Source of the DNA: Legionella sp. PC1000
GTDB taxonomy: Bacteria; Pseudomonadota; Gammaproteobacteria; Legionellales; Legionellaceae
Assembly (NCBI RefSeq): GCF_014109805.1
Contig: NZ_CP059400.1
Location: forward strand, 3,929,001-3,993,000
Direction: 5' to 3'
Length of the DNA stretch: 64,000 bases
The notes below the pieces were generated by a model. It did no database searches. It was not told where the DNA came from and worked only from the letters and a program-made list of their open reading frames with translations. Shown in pieces: positions 44,879-54,049 of the stretch. The position numbers and the translations under genes were made by a program. The first letter of the stretch is position 1. Each line of letters begins with the position of its first letter.

Positions 44879-46048
44879 TTACTGCTGCACACCCTGCGCA
44901 TGTTGAATAAATAACCGCTTTATAGAGGTAAATCCATTACATAAATTTAAACCCAAACCACGCAGGGCAACAAGGGGCATAAAGGAATTACTGAATAAAC
45001 GTTTGAATCCTTCCATCAACATGATGATTTGCCATACCTCATGTTTACGCTCGCGCTGATATGCACCTAATGCTTTCTTGGATAAAAGAGTATCTTGAGC
45101 TGCATCCAGATAGCGAATCCAGGAGCTTACATCAGCCAAACCAACATTTAAACCCAAACCTGCTAAAGGATGGATCGTATGTGCTGCATCGCCAAGAAGT
45201 AACCAACGATCACCCACATATTGTTTCACATGCCTCATCTGTAAAGGAAACTGATGACGCTTACTAATGACTTCTACCCGACCTAACTTTTTAGCAAAGG
45301 CCTGTGTTAAAGACGCATTAAATTCCTCATCCGAAAAACTCATTAATTTTTTTGCATGGGAGGGATTCGTGGACCAAACTATGGAGCATTGATGTGCATC
45401 CGCCAGCGGTAAAAATGCTAAAGGGCCATCCGCGCGAAATACTTGATATGCTGTTTGTTGATGTGGCTTCTCCACAGAGACTGTAGCAACCAATGCATGC
45501 TGCTCATAAGACCAGCTGCTTAACGGTACTTTGAACTTTTGTCGTGTTGGTGAATTGGCTCCATCCGCAATCATTAACAGTTGCCCCTCCCAAACTTGCT
45601 GTTTGCTGCATACTTTAACTCCGGTTTCTTCACTCAATGCTTCTTCAACCTGACTTTCAGGAAATAAATGAATGGAGGACTGGAGAGCTACCTGGTGCAA
45701 TAAAGCATGTTTCAACACAGATTCCTCAATAATACTTCCTAAGTTTTGCGCACCGACATAGCGAGAGTCAAAATCAATATGTGCTTTGCTTTCAGCATCC
45801 CAAACATACATGCATCTGTATGGGGAAACTCGTGACATATCCAGATGCTCCCAGGCATTTAACTGCTGCAACAGAGTCCGTGATGCATGATTAATTGCAT
45901 AAACTCGAGTATCGGACCGTTTGCTATCGACTTTTAATGAGCCCGCGTCAATAACGGCTACAGAGTAACCGCGCTGTGCCATAGCCAAGGCAGCGGTTAA
46001 ACCGACAATACCGCCGCCAATGATTAATACATTAAATTGCAGACTCAT
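44879..46048 (-). CDS. ubiI: UbiI/VisC-type FAD monooxygenase of ubiquinone synthesis
   Basis: A 389-residue flavoprotein hydroxylase. It has the N-terminal dinucleotide-binding VLIIGGGIVGLTAALAMAQRG, the mid DG motif around LMIADGANSPTRQKF and the FAD-binding GDAAHTIHPLAGLGLNVGLAD. In E. coli UbiI hydroxylates C5 of the ubiquinone ring precursor. ATG 46048 has AAGGA six bases upstream and follows the ubiH stop by ten bases; the longer frame to 46096 overlaps ubiH and is not supported. It is the last gene of the ygfB-pepP-ubiH-ubiI operon. UbiI versus UbiF cannot be fully settled by motif, but position favours UbiI. Confidence 0.92.
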   Translation of the reverse strand: MSLQFNVLIIGGGIVGLTAALAMAQRGYSVAVIDAGSLKVDSKRSDTRVYAINHASRTLLQQLNAWEHLDMSRVSPYRCMYVWDAESKAHIDFDSRYVGAQNLGSIIEESVLKHALLHQVALQSSIHLFPESQVEEALSEETGVKVCSKQQVWEGQLLMIADGANSPTRQKFKVPLSSWSYEQHALVATVSVEKPHQQTAYQVFRADGPLAFLPLADAHQCSIVWSTNPSHAKKLMSFSDEEFNASLTQAFAKKLGRVEVISKRHQFPLQMRHVKQYVGDRWLLLGDAAHTIHPLAGLGLNVGLADVSSWIRYLDAAQDTLLSKKALGAYQRERKHEVWQIIMLMEGFKRLFSNSFMPLVALRGLGLNLCNGFTSIKRLFIQHAQGVQQ

Positions 46049-46058
46049 TTCTTTTCCT

Positions 46059-47264
46059 TCATAACTGTTCTTGTAGCTTTGGCAAAGCAATCTCACAAAC
46101 CAAATCAGGAATCACTCCTCCAAATCCTCGCGCATATCGTGCTAAAAGGTTTTTTAAAGCAGGAATATTATCAAGAGCAATCAATCCCAACCCACGCGCC
46201 ACACCTAATCCAGGGAAACGACTGGTAAATACTTGAATTAAACCATCTGTTAAACGGGTAATAATTTTTTGGTCATGCGATCTTAATCGTACATAATGGT
46301 GCAACATCTCTGCATTGAGCCCTTGCTCAGCAATGCATTGTGCCAAAGTAGCCACATCTCTAAGCCCCAGATTAAATCCCTGCCCAGCTACCGGATGCAA
46401 CGTATGTGCGGCATTGCCTACAAAAACTACTGGCCATTTGATTTGCATTGGCATTAACACTTGGAGTAAAGGATAAGAAAAACGTTTGCCTACTTTAGCA
46501 AAACGACCTAAACGATACCCAAAAGTCTGTTGGAGTTCCTTTAAGAATTCAGCCTCAGATAAAGACAACAAATGCTCTGCCTCCTTGGGAGAAACAGCCC
46601 AAACCAAAGACATTCTGTTTTCTTGCATCGGTAAAAGTGCCAAAGGCCCACGCGCGGTAAAACGCTCATAAGCACGGTATTCATGCGGCCTAAGCAAACC
46701 CACATTAGCTACAATCGCTTGTTGACCATAGAGCTTAGTCTTTGCCGATAACGAACACAAACGACGCACCGCAGATTGTGCGCCATCTGCAGCAACAATG
46801 AGACGTGCACTAATATTTAGTTCTTCGGAATCCGTGCGAATTGTTGCTGAACGCTTCTCATAATCCAAAGAGTGCAAGCTCGCCGGAGCAATAAGTCGGT
46901 CATGAGGTAATAATTGATGCAAAGCCTGATTTATATGTTGCATTTCCGCCACGTAGCCCAACGGGGCATTCAATTCACCTTGCAGACGCGATATCCCAAA
47001 ATGATGTTGATCGGAAACATGGATTGTGTTTATGGGCGTTGCATGATCTTTGAGGAGATCCCAAACTCCAAGCATATTTAAAATACGCCGGCTTGCAGGT
47101 GAGAGTGCTAAGGATCGTGCATCAAAATCAGATTTTATTTTATCACTAAACGGCTTGGCCTCTACCAACAAAGTGTCATAGCCTAATTCCTGTAAAGCAA
47201 GCATTAGGGTTGCACCTGTTAAACCTCCACCAATAACCAATATATCAATTTCTTTATTAATCAC
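46059..47264 (-). CDS. ubiH: UbiH, 2-octaprenyl-6-methoxyphenol hydroxylase, GTG start
   Basis: The 401-residue FAD-dependent monooxygenase catalyses the C1 ring hydroxylation in ubiquinone synthesis. Motifs: ILVIGGGLTGATLMLALQE, IVAADGAQSAVRRL and VFVGNAAHTLHPVAGQGFNLGLRD. It is homologous to the next gene (ubiI) over its whole length, an old duplication. The start is GTG at 47264, overlapping the pepP stop by eight bases with GAGG nine bases upstream; no in-frame ATG is close. The overlap suggests translational coupling. Confidence 0.94.
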   Translation of the reverse strand: MINKEIDILVIGGGLTGATLMLALQELGYDTLLVEAKPFSDKIKSDFDARSLALSPASRRILNMLGVWDLLKDHATPINTIHVSDQHHFGISRLQGELNAPLGYVAEMQHINQALHQLLPHDRLIAPASLHSLDYEKRSATIRTDSEELNISARLIVAADGAQSAVRRLCSLSAKTKLYGQQAIVANVGLLRPHEYRAYERFTARGPLALLPMQENRMSLVWAVSPKEAEHLLSLSEAEFLKELQQTFGYRLGRFAKVGKRFSYPLLQVLMPMQIKWPVVFVGNAAHTLHPVAGQGFNLGLRDVATLAQCIAEQGLNAEMLHHYVRLRSHDQKIITRLTDGLIQVFTSRFPGLGVARGLGLIALDNIPALKNLLARYARGFGGVIPDLVCEIALPKLQEQL

Positions 47265-48564
47265 GCATTAATGCCTCAATCTCATGTACATCCACAGGTA
47301 ATGCTGCAGTTAACACTTCATGACCTGTTTTTGTTACAACTACATCATCCTCAATACGCACACCAATACCCCACCAGCGTTTATCTACTCCTGGAGTATT
47401 CGAGCTAATGTATAACCCTGGTTCGACAGTTAAAACCATTCCAGGTTCTAAAGGGCGCCACTCGCCATCAATTTTATACAGACCACAATCATGAACATCA
47501 AGTCCCAACCAATGTCCAGAGTTATGCATGTAGAACGGTTTATAAGCCTCTTTAGAAATTAGTTCGTCCACATCTCCTTGCAAAATGCCCAACTCATTTA
47601 GTCCTTCGATTAGAATACGTACCATAATTTGTTGCACTGCATTCCAAGGCAGGCCGGGCTTAATTGCCGCGATTCCTGCTTTTTGTGCTTTGAGTACCAA
47701 TTCATAGATATCTTTTTGTTCTGGACTGAATTTACCATTGATTGGAAATGTTCTCGTAATGTCAGCAGCATAATTTTCATACTCCCCTCCTGCATCAATA
47801 AGCACCAAACTGCCTCGATGTAAGGGTTTACTATTCTCTGTGTAATGGAGTATGCACGCATTTTCGCCCCCGCCTACAATAGGATCATAGGCCACACTGC
47901 GGCAACCATGGCGACTGAATTCATAAACAAGCTCTGCTTCCAGCTCATACTCATGTTCCAAATGTTTGCAACGACGCATTGCATGTTTATGTGCTTTAAC
48001 GGAAATACTTGCTGCCCGGCGCATTAATTCCAGTTCGGCATCACTTTTAAATAAGCGCATTTCACCTAAGATAGGCTCCAAATCACACAACTCGTCAGGA
48101 ACTTTAACTCCTCGTCGTACCTGGTCCTTAAGCGCCGCCACTGAGTGCATGATGGTTTTTTCTATTTCTGCATTTCGGGCAAGAGCATAATAAATCGCTG
48201 ATTTTCCATTTAATAATTTGGGTAATTCTTCGGCAATACTGTCTATGGGAAAAGCGGCATGCATACCTAGTTCGGACAATGCCCCATCCTGTCCTAGACG
48301 TTTTCCGGTCCATTGCTCTTCTGCAGGATTACGTGAACGATTAAATAAGATACTCTGTGGATTCGTTCCTGTTATAAGAACCAACAATGCATCAGGCTCG
48401 TTATATCCAGTTAAATAATAAAAATGGCTATCTTGTCGAAAACGGTAATGTGCATCACCATTACGTAATACTTCGCGAGCAGCAGGAATAAGGGCGATAC
48501 TGTCTTTAGGCAGTTTCTGCGCCAATTTGTTCCTTCTTGCTTGATATTCGTGTTGGGAAATCAT
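47257..48564 (-). CDS. pepP: Xaa-Pro aminopeptidase PepP
   Basis: A 435-residue pita-bread metallopeptidase that removes N-terminal residues before proline. The N-terminal AMP_N domain (about 1-130) is followed by the catalytic domain. The five metal ligands are visible: Asp in LVLIDAGGEY, Asp in YAADITRTFP, His in NSGHWLGLDVHD, Glu in LTVEPGLYIS and Glu in GVRIEDDVVV. AAGGA lies seven bases before the ATG. It follows the YgfB gene by 13 bp and overlaps ubiH, matching the conserved gammaproteobacterial order. Confidence 0.95.
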   Translation of the reverse strand: MISQHEYQARRNKLAQKLPKDSIALIPAAREVLRNGDAHYRFRQDSHFYYLTGYNEPDALLVLITGTNPQSILFNRSRNPAEEQWTGKRLGQDGALSELGMHAAFPIDSIAEELPKLLNGKSAIYYALARNAEIEKTIMHSVAALKDQVRRGVKVPDELCDLEPILGEMRLFKSDAELELMRRAASISVKAHKHAMRRCKHLEHEYELEAELVYEFSRHGCRSVAYDPIVGGGENACILHYTENSKPLHRGSLVLIDAGGEYENYAADITRTFPINGKFSPEQKDIYELVLKAQKAGIAAIKPGLPWNAVQQIMVRILIEGLNELGILQGDVDELISKEAYKPFYMHNSGHWLGLDVHDCGLYKIDGEWRPLEPGMVLTVEPGLYISSNTPGVDKRWWGIGVRIEDDVVVTKTGHEVLTAALPVDVHEIEALMRD

Positions 48565-48577
48565 AGTAACATCCTTT

Positions 48578-49162
48578 TTAATGAGTTATTCCAGTATGAC
48601 CGCCACGTTCTTTCTCATTCATTACTAAATCGCTGTGTAAACGAAGCACGGCCATTCGTGCGTATTCGCTGACTTCCATTAACGCACGTTCATCTTCTTC
48701 GTCTACATCCAATGTATCACAATCAAGTTCAGCAAACTCAATAAGATGCTGAAATGCATCTTGCGTTTCTTCTTCATGAAATTGATTGGCGCTAATGCCA
48801 GCCAAAGTCAAGGCTTGAGTAAAACCTTCACACCATTCACTAAAAGCTTGCGCTCGTACCAGCAAGGATTCCTCATCATCAGGCAGCATCATTTCAAATT
48901 CAAAATCCATGGTATTAATTTGTTGTTGGCTTATAGAAAAAACCGAAAACATGGCTAAAACAGCATTACGGCTGGCTTCGTCCTTTTTATTATTCAATAA
49001 AGCACGTAAATATGTCTCGCCTTGATTGTCAGCCCCGGCACACAAGTAGCCACACATCATTCCATGCAATAAACTCGCAGATATGTGCAACATCAAAACA
49101 GCAATCGTTGCAGAAAATTCATCATATTCGGGCAAATGCAAATGTTCTCTTTCTTCAGACAT
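48578..49162 (-). CDS. ygfB: UPF0149 (YgfB/YecA-like) family protein
   Basis: A 194-residue acidic helical protein with the family opening SASLLHGMMCGYLCAGAD and the mid segment FSEWCEGFTQALTLAG, then DCDTLDVDEEDERALMEVSEYARMA. In Pseudomonas YgfB affects beta-lactam response through antitermination; in most bacteria its role is unclear. ATG 49162 (MSEEREH) is preferred over the TTG at 49168. It is first in the ygfB-pepP-ubiH-ubiI operon and divergent from zapA, as in E. coli. Confidence 0.9.
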   Translation of the reverse strand: MSEEREHLHLPEYDEFSATIAVLMLHISASLLHGMMCGYLCAGADNQGETYLRALLNNKKDEASRNAVLAMFSVFSISQQQINTMDFEFEMMLPDDEESLLVRAQAFSEWCEGFTQALTLAGISANQFHEEETQDAFQHLIEFAELDCDTLDVDEEDERALMEVSEYARMAVLRLHSDLVMNEKERGGHTGITH

Positions 49163-49294
49163 ATTCAACTCATTTATAGAAAATACCCATGATAACCGAT
49201 TTAATGCCAGCGTTCACCCTACTAATTGCTGCTTGCGAGCAAAATTGTTACTATTCATAAAAGCTCTCTATGGAATTGCAAAGGTCTTATTATC

Positions 49295-49618
49295 ATGACG
49301 CAGATGAAATCGTGTACTGTTAAACTACTCAATAAAACTTATGAAATTAAGTGCCCAGAAGGCGAAGAACCTAATTTACTGCTTGCAGTGCAGAAATTAA
49401 ATAACCAAATAATGATTAATAAAAAGAAATCAAAGCAGCTGGACAATTTCCAAACCTTGTTACTTGCTGCACTTGACATCAGCCATGAATTAATATTATG
49501 CAAAAACAAACAGGCACATCAGCAACATCAGGTGACACAATTTATTAACTCCCTGGAAAATAAAATCAACAAGATGGTAGGTGGTGACATGGCGGAACGT
49601 ATTCCAGAATTAGATTAA
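49295..49618 (+). CDS. zapA: Cell division protein ZapA
   Basis: A small (107 aa) FtsZ-ring stabiliser. The N-terminal beta-hairpin part (SCTVKLLNKTYEIKCPEGEE) is followed by a helix with LLLAVQKLNNQIM and the long coiled coil (LLLAALDISHELILCKNK) that forms the tetramer. ATG 49295 or 49304 may be the start; the frame from 49226 is not supported. It is divergent from ygfB. The 86 bp between it and the next gene is too short to hold the 6S RNA that follows zapA in E. coli. Confidence 0.88.
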   Translation: MTQMKSCTVKLLNKTYEIKCPEGEEPNLLLAVQKLNNQIMINKKKSKQLDNFQTLLLAALDISHELILCKNKQAHQQHQVTQFINSLENKINKMVGGDMAERIPELD

Positions 49619-49704
49619 TTTTACTGTTGATTGCAAAAAATTCTTCTGCTTTCTGTAAGCGGGTCTGAATAAGAGGAAACCAATTTTGACTAAAAGGACT
49701 TAAC

Positions 49705-51276
49705 ATGAGACGCCAATGGTATATAGGGTTTGGGGTAGCTTTATTAATTATGCTCGCCCTCTTCGCTATGTTTCATAGCATCAAATGGTTTATCGCTTTT
49801 CTTATTCCCCTTATTATAATCTGGATTTATGATCTGATTCAGCAAAAACATACCATTCTCCGTAATTTCCCAGTCTTAGGTCATGTACGCTATCTTCTAG
49901 AATTTCTTCGCCCAGAAATTCAACAATATTTTATTGCTACTGATGAAAGCGAACTCCCATTTAATCGCGAAACACGTTCACTCATTTATGAGCGTGCAAA
50001 AAATACACGTGATACAGTTCCCTTTGGTACGGAACGCGATATTTCAAGTGTTGGTTATACTTGGGCACTCCACTCTTTAGCTCCGAAGCATCATTCAGAA
50101 GTTGAATCAAGAATCATGGTAGGAGGTCCAGATTGTCTGCAACCGTACAATGCCTCACGATTGAATATTTCCAGCATGAGCTTTGGCGCACTGTCTGGCA
50201 AAGCAATTATGGCCATGAATAAAGGGGCACTCATAGGTGGGTTTTTCCAAGCTACTGGTGAAGGAGGATTAAGTTCCTATCATTTGCAAGGCGGCGATTT
50301 GGTATTTCAATTCGGAACGGCCTATTTTGGTTGCCGCGATGCACAAGGAAATTTTGACGAAGAAGGATTTGCCGTTGAAGCCAATCGTAAAGAAGTAAAA
50401 ATGATAGAAATCAAGCTATCTCAAGGAGCCAAACCTTCTCATGGAGGCATATTACCTGCCGCCAAATTAACCGAAGAAATCGCTAAAGTAAGAAAAGTAT
50501 CTATGGGTCACGATGTAATTTCCCCGATGGCTCATTCTGCTTTTACTTCCCCCATAGGGTTACTGCATTTCGTAAAAAAATTACGTGACTTATCCCATGG
50601 CAAACCCATAGGGTTTAAATTATGTCTAGGGCGTAGAGACGAATTTCTTGCCATTTGTAAGGCGATGTTGAAAACCAACATCTTACCTGATTTTATCACC
50701 GTTGATGGCGCAGAAGGAGGAACAGGCGCTGCCCCAGAAGAATACGTTAATTTTATCGGAACTCCTTTGGAAGCAGGTTTAGTCTTTGTACATAATGCCT
50801 TAGTGGGGATTAACGTACGGGATAAAATACGCATCATTTGCAGTGGTAAAGTTGCAAATGGATTTGATTTACTTACCAATATCGCCTTAGGCGCCGACAT
50901 GTGCAATGCAGCAAGAGCGATGATGATGGCTGCTGGTTGCCTGCAGACCAAACAATGCAATGCAAATACCTGCCCTACAGGGGTGGCGACGCAAAATAAA
51001 CGATTACAATATGGCTTGGTTGTCGATCAGAAAAAACATCAAGTAGCCAATTTTCATAAAAACACCATAAAAAGCTTTTTAGAAATGGTGGGGTCACTTG
51101 GTTTAGATAACCCCAGCGATTTGAAACCCATTCACATCATGAGACGAGTAAACGTGCAAGAGGTTAAATCCTTTAATGAAATTTATGAGTATCTTACACC
51201 GGGTCAACTATTAGGCCCTGATATTCCTAAGAGTTATAAAGCACATTGGGAAATGGCTGATCCTGAAAAATTTTAA
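49705..51276 (+). CDS. Membrane-anchored FMN-binding glutamate-synthase-type oxidoreductase
   Basis: The 523-residue protein has two N-terminal membrane helices (about 7-23 and 27-46), then a GltS FMN/Fe-S barrel (about 95-500). Signatures: ISSMSFGALSGKAIMAMN, ATGEGGLSSYHLQGG, QGAKPSHGGILPAAKLT, ITVDGAEGGTGAAPEEY and the cluster-type cysteines in QCNANTCPTGVATQN. It lacks the glutaminase domain of GltB, so it is not a full glutamate synthase. Members may be FMN-dependent dehydrogenases at the inner membrane, but the substrate is not established. AAGGA is six bases upstream of the ATG. Confidence 0.9.
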   Translation: MRRQWYIGFGVALLIMLALFAMFHSIKWFIAFLIPLIIIWIYDLIQQKHTILRNFPVLGHVRYLLEFLRPEIQQYFIATDESELPFNRETRSLIYERAKNTRDTVPFGTERDISSVGYTWALHSLAPKHHSEVESRIMVGGPDCLQPYNASRLNISSMSFGALSGKAIMAMNKGALIGGFFQATGEGGLSSYHLQGGDLVFQFGTAYFGCRDAQGNFDEEGFAVEANRKEVKMIEIKLSQGAKPSHGGILPAAKLTEEIAKVRKVSMGHDVISPMAHSAFTSPIGLLHFVKKLRDLSHGKPIGFKLCLGRRDEFLAICKAMLKTNILPDFITVDGAEGGTGAAPEEYVNFIGTPLEAGLVFVHNALVGINVRDKIRIICSGKVANGFDLLTNIALGADMCNAARAMMMAAGCLQTKQCNANTCPTGVATQNKRLQYGLVVDQKKHQVANFHKNTIKSFLEMVGSLGLDNPSDLKPIHIMRRVNVQEVKSFNEIYEYLTPGQLLGPDIPKSYKAHWEMADPEKF

Positions 51277-51440
51277 TTTTTCATAAAAAGTCCCGTTCAG
51301 TGCAGAGAAGCAAAGTACCCGTTTGTTTTTTATCTTTCGGTTATAGTTTTAGTAATAATGATAGACTTGGGTTACTAAAATTTTAAGTATTAAAAAATTT
51401 TAGTAGAGGATTTTAAATTACATAGATTAAGGAAAGAATA

Positions 51441-51830
51441 ATGCCTAGATTTTTTGATAATTTCAGACAATATATTAATCTGAGGAATGTTTGCATCATT
51501 TACAATGGCCTTACAAGTCTTGCAGTATTGTATGATTTGTGGAATAACCCAAATGCCAATCCTTCTGAATATACCATTGATATTTCTATTCATGCGCTTA
51601 CCGCTATCATTTTAATGTGTAAGCAGACTCCCGAAATGGTTAAGGATGTTGCGATCGCATTAAATACTTATAGAGGATTGGATGCTTTATTTAAAGCCGT
51701 CACACCACTTCCCTCCACAATTTTTGGAGCTGCAAACGGGGTTGATGTTTTTAATCATTGGTTTAATCGAAAAGAGCTTATGAAAGAAGAACCCGAAGAA
51801 AACAGACAAGAAGTCCACTGCAAAATGTAA
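51441..51830 (+). CDS. Hypothetical protein, 129 aa, with hydrophobic segments
   Basis: Not recognised. AAGGAAAG precedes the ATG. Moderately hydrophobic helices (VCIIYNGLTSLAVLYDLW; TIDISIHALTAIILMCKQ) could be one or two membrane hairpin segments. The C-terminus is charged (KELMKEEPEENRQEVHCKM), with an acidic patch resembling an E-block of Dot/Icm substrates. Size, composition and location at the edge of an accessory region make it a weak effector candidate. A good terminator hairpin follows 16 bases after the stop. Confidence 0.65.
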   Translation: MPRFFDNFRQYINLRNVCIIYNGLTSLAVLYDLWNNPNANPSEYTIDISIHALTAIILMCKQTPEMVKDVAIALNTYRGLDALFKAVTPLPSTIFGAANGVDVFNHWFNRKELMKEEPEENRQEVHCKM

Positions 51831-51845
51831 TTATGATTCAACTGG

Positions 51846-51874
51846 AGAAAATAGCTGTAACCCAGCTATTTTCT
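51846..51874 (+). terminator. Rho-independent-type terminator after the 129-aa gene
   Basis: AGAAAATAGCTG (51846-51857), loop TAACC, CAGCTATTTTCT (51863-51874): a perfect 12-bp stem, A-rich on the rising arm and T-rich on the falling arm. It starts 16 bases after the stop codon. The T-run is inside the stem and not strictly after it, so termination strength is uncertain. Confidence 0.6.
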
Positions 51875-51879
51875 TGTGA

Positions 51880-51980
51880 ATGAAACATATCACCACTGCA
51901 ACGGACGATTTAACAAAAGAACCCCATTGTTCGTTTCGTGTACCAATTAAAGTAAAATCAGATTCCTTGCTTCCTAATGG
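51880..51980 (-). pseudogene. Truncated copy of the redoxin gene
   Basis: The minus strand from about 51980 reads PLGSKESDFTLIGTRNEQWG, then VKSSVAVVICFIH. The intact redoxin at 54050-54622 reads PLGSKAPDFTLVDTRNDQWV, then IKSPIATVIMFLC, so the homology is clear over about 34 codons. The fragment lacks a start codon and stops before the CxxC active site. It lies about 2 kb from the intact gene, on the other side of the RasGEF-like gene, suggesting duplication followed by decay or disruption by insertion. Confidence 0.65.
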
Positions 51981-52105
51981 GTAATTAAATTAAATCGAAA
52001 TGACTCTCTCCCTTATTTTTTACAATAAGATCACTATTAGAACAGTCAAGAACCTATTTTAGCCTATACTTTTTATACAGGTAGTATATCGAATAAGGTG
52101 ATAAT

Positions 52106-53911
52106 ATGCGGTTTAAAGAAGCAAATCGATTTAAAAGAAGACAGGTCGCTAAGGATTTTATGCAGTTTAGTGAATTATTCACAGAATTGGAACTATCGAC
52201 TGAATCTTCTTCAATTGAAGATGAAACAAGGGTTTTCGAAGCTTTAGATACGCTAGAAGAAGACCTGGATGATTTAAGTTATCTCGTAGAAGACACGACA
52301 CATGATGATCCACTTAGGGACGGTGACTTCTTGACAGCAGAGCTTCCAGAAGCCCTACGTATTTTGATTGCCGGATTTCGTCCTTTCAAAATCGATGATT
52401 TCAAAGCACATTGCCAAAACTTGATTAATATCCATGGATTTTCAAAATTTCGGGACGCATTTGATGCCTTGTTCCTTCATGATGAACATTTAAACAAGCG
52501 TGAAATGAGAGCCATAAAACATATAAACCGATATCTAATGAATAGAATGATGGATACTTTTGCAGCAATCACCACTGAAGGCTCAAAAGCTTATGCTCAA
52601 GGTATTTTGGAAGTACTTGATATGCCCGATGAGTTTTTTCGCGAAAAAGCTCTTGCTGCAGCGACAAAAGACAAGTTCCAAAAAGCGAAAAAACTGGCTA
52701 TTAAAGCAGTTGAGACTGAAACCGCAAAAAAAATAGCGGAGATAAGCGAACAGGTCGAGAAGCAAAAAATTACCCAAGAGGAAGCAGACAAGGCCATTGA
52801 ACTCATCAGAAAAGAATCATCAGAGCAAATAACAGCTATTGAACAGATGGAATCTATGCCCCTCGACTATTATATTGAAGCAGAACGTCGCAAGATGCTC
52901 GTCGATGGAGATCGTTCGCGAGCACTCTTTCAGAGCTATGATAAAGTGGCTGATTTTGTGCTCAATGACATTCTTGCAAAAAGTACAATGGATGAACGGA
53001 CAGTTGCCATAGAACGTTATCTTCTAATGGCTGAAAAATTGGTTGCTCGAAATAATTTTGATACTGCTTGTCAAATTTATGCAGCAGTCCAAAAAGCCCC
53101 GGTCTATCGTTTGGCAAAAACAAAAGAAGGGCTATCAACCCATACACAAAAAGTTCTAAAAGAACTCGATAAATTATATAACAACCTAGTTGGCCTAAGG
53201 GCGCGTTGTGAACAAGAAGGTGCATACCTGCCGCTAAATTTCACTGTGACTGATATTACCTTCAGTACAGATGAAAAAAATTCTTTTGTTCTGGATAGCC
53301 AAGGAAGAAAAGTCAAAGGCTGTAGTGGATTAGCTGGTATGGAGAAAACCATTGGGAATTGTCAGAAAGCGACTACCTCACAGTCGCATCTACCTGACTA
53401 TATGTTGTTAGAAGAAATAAACAGGAATCAAGCAGAGCTTGCCCCAAAAACACAAAAACAAATTAATGATGAGCATGATGCTATTTCGAAAAAATATGAA
53501 CCTAGCGATAATTCCCTCGAACCCAGCCCACTTCTTTCAAAGACAAAGTATAAAAAAATAATTCGCTTGGGGATCGTTGATCCACCCAAAAGAAGTGAAC
53601 AAAACCATAAATTAGAAGAGCTAATTGACACTTTAAAACATGGAATTCAAACTCAATTGACTCGTCTAAAAAACTTATTTGGGAGAGACGAAACCCCAAA
53701 ATCTAGAAGAACGTTGTCGATTTTGGAAGAAATGCAAGATGGGGTGCCTTCACTTTTTGATAAAATTTCCTCTTTCTTTCATGATAAGCTTAAATCATTG
53801 AGCATGCATTCTTCGAAACATAATAGAGATGCATTCTTTCAGCTTAAAGATGCATGGAGTTTTGCAAACGAGGATGATGAAGATAGAGAAGATGAACACC
53901 TATCATTATAG
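52106..53911 (+). CDS. RasGEF-domain-like protein, Dot/Icm effector candidate (LegG2-like)
   Basis: A 601-residue soluble protein. Residues about 250-390 read like a CDC25/RasGEF catalytic domain: YDKVADFVLNDILAKS, ERTVAIERYLLMAEKLVARN, NFDTACQIYAAVQKAPVYRL and YLPLNFTVTDITFSTDE, which match the IEKFIKIAE, NNFNSLMAI, SPVYRL and PYLG...DLTF positions of eukaryotic exchange factors. The region before it (about 90-245) is helical with a coiled coil (AEISEQVEKQKITQEEADKA) and may be the REM-like scaffold. The C-terminus is acidic (NEDDEDREDEHLSL), like an E-block secretion signal. Legionella LegG2 is a known RasGEF effector; GDP/GTP exchange on a host Ras/Rap GTPase is the likely function. AAGGTG precedes the ATG by five bases. 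Confidence 0.78.
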   Translation: MRFKEANRFKRRQVAKDFMQFSELFTELELSTESSSIEDETRVFEALDTLEEDLDDLSYLVEDTTHDDPLRDGDFLTAELPEALRILIAGFRPFKIDDFKAHCQNLINIHGFSKFRDAFDALFLHDEHLNKREMRAIKHINRYLMNRMMDTFAAITTEGSKAYAQGILEVLDMPDEFFREKALAAATKDKFQKAKKLAIKAVETETAKKIAEISEQVEKQKITQEEADKAIELIRKESSEQITAIEQMESMPLDYYIEAERRKMLVDGDRSRALFQSYDKVADFVLNDILAKSTMDERTVAIERYLLMAEKLVARNNFDTACQIYAAVQKAPVYRLAKTKEGLSTHTQKVLKELDKLYNNLVGLRARCEQEGAYLPLNFTVTDITFSTDEKNSFVLDSQGRKVKGCSGLAGMEKTIGNCQKATTSQSHLPDYMLLEEINRNQAELAPKTQKQINDEHDAISKKYEPSDNSLEPSPLLSKTKYKKIIRLGIVDPPKRSEQNHKLEELIDTLKHGIQTQLTRLKNLFGRDETPKSRRTLSILEEMQDGVPSLFDKISSFFHDKLKSLSMHSSKHNRDAFFQLKDAWSFANEDDEDREDEHLSL

Positions 53912-53923
53912 ATATAAGACCAG

Positions 53924-54045
53924 CGCCATTCTCGACTTTAATCGAGATGGCCATAGTATAATCAGCTTAAGATTTTAGAACCCATGCTAACAGCACGAAA
54001 AGTATTCTGAAAGCGGCGTTATGCAAGCCCATCTTGAGTAGGGCT
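53924..54045. repeat. Intergenic direct repeat, copy 1
   Basis: Begins CGCCATTCTCGACTTTAATC, includes TGCTAACAGCA, and ends near GGGCTTGTATTATCC. It is matched with scattered changes by 54756-54890 in the same orientation. The first part forms a hairpin (CCATTCTCGA with TCGAGATGG). It separates the 3' ends of the RasGEF-like gene and the convergent redoxin gene. Confidence 0.65.
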
Positions 54046-54049
54046 TGTA

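Noticed and set aside
49619..49704. Possible 6S RNA (ssrS) after zapA, as in E. coli
   Set aside because: Only 86 bp separate zapA from the next gene, too short for 6S RNA, and no matching long hairpin was seen.
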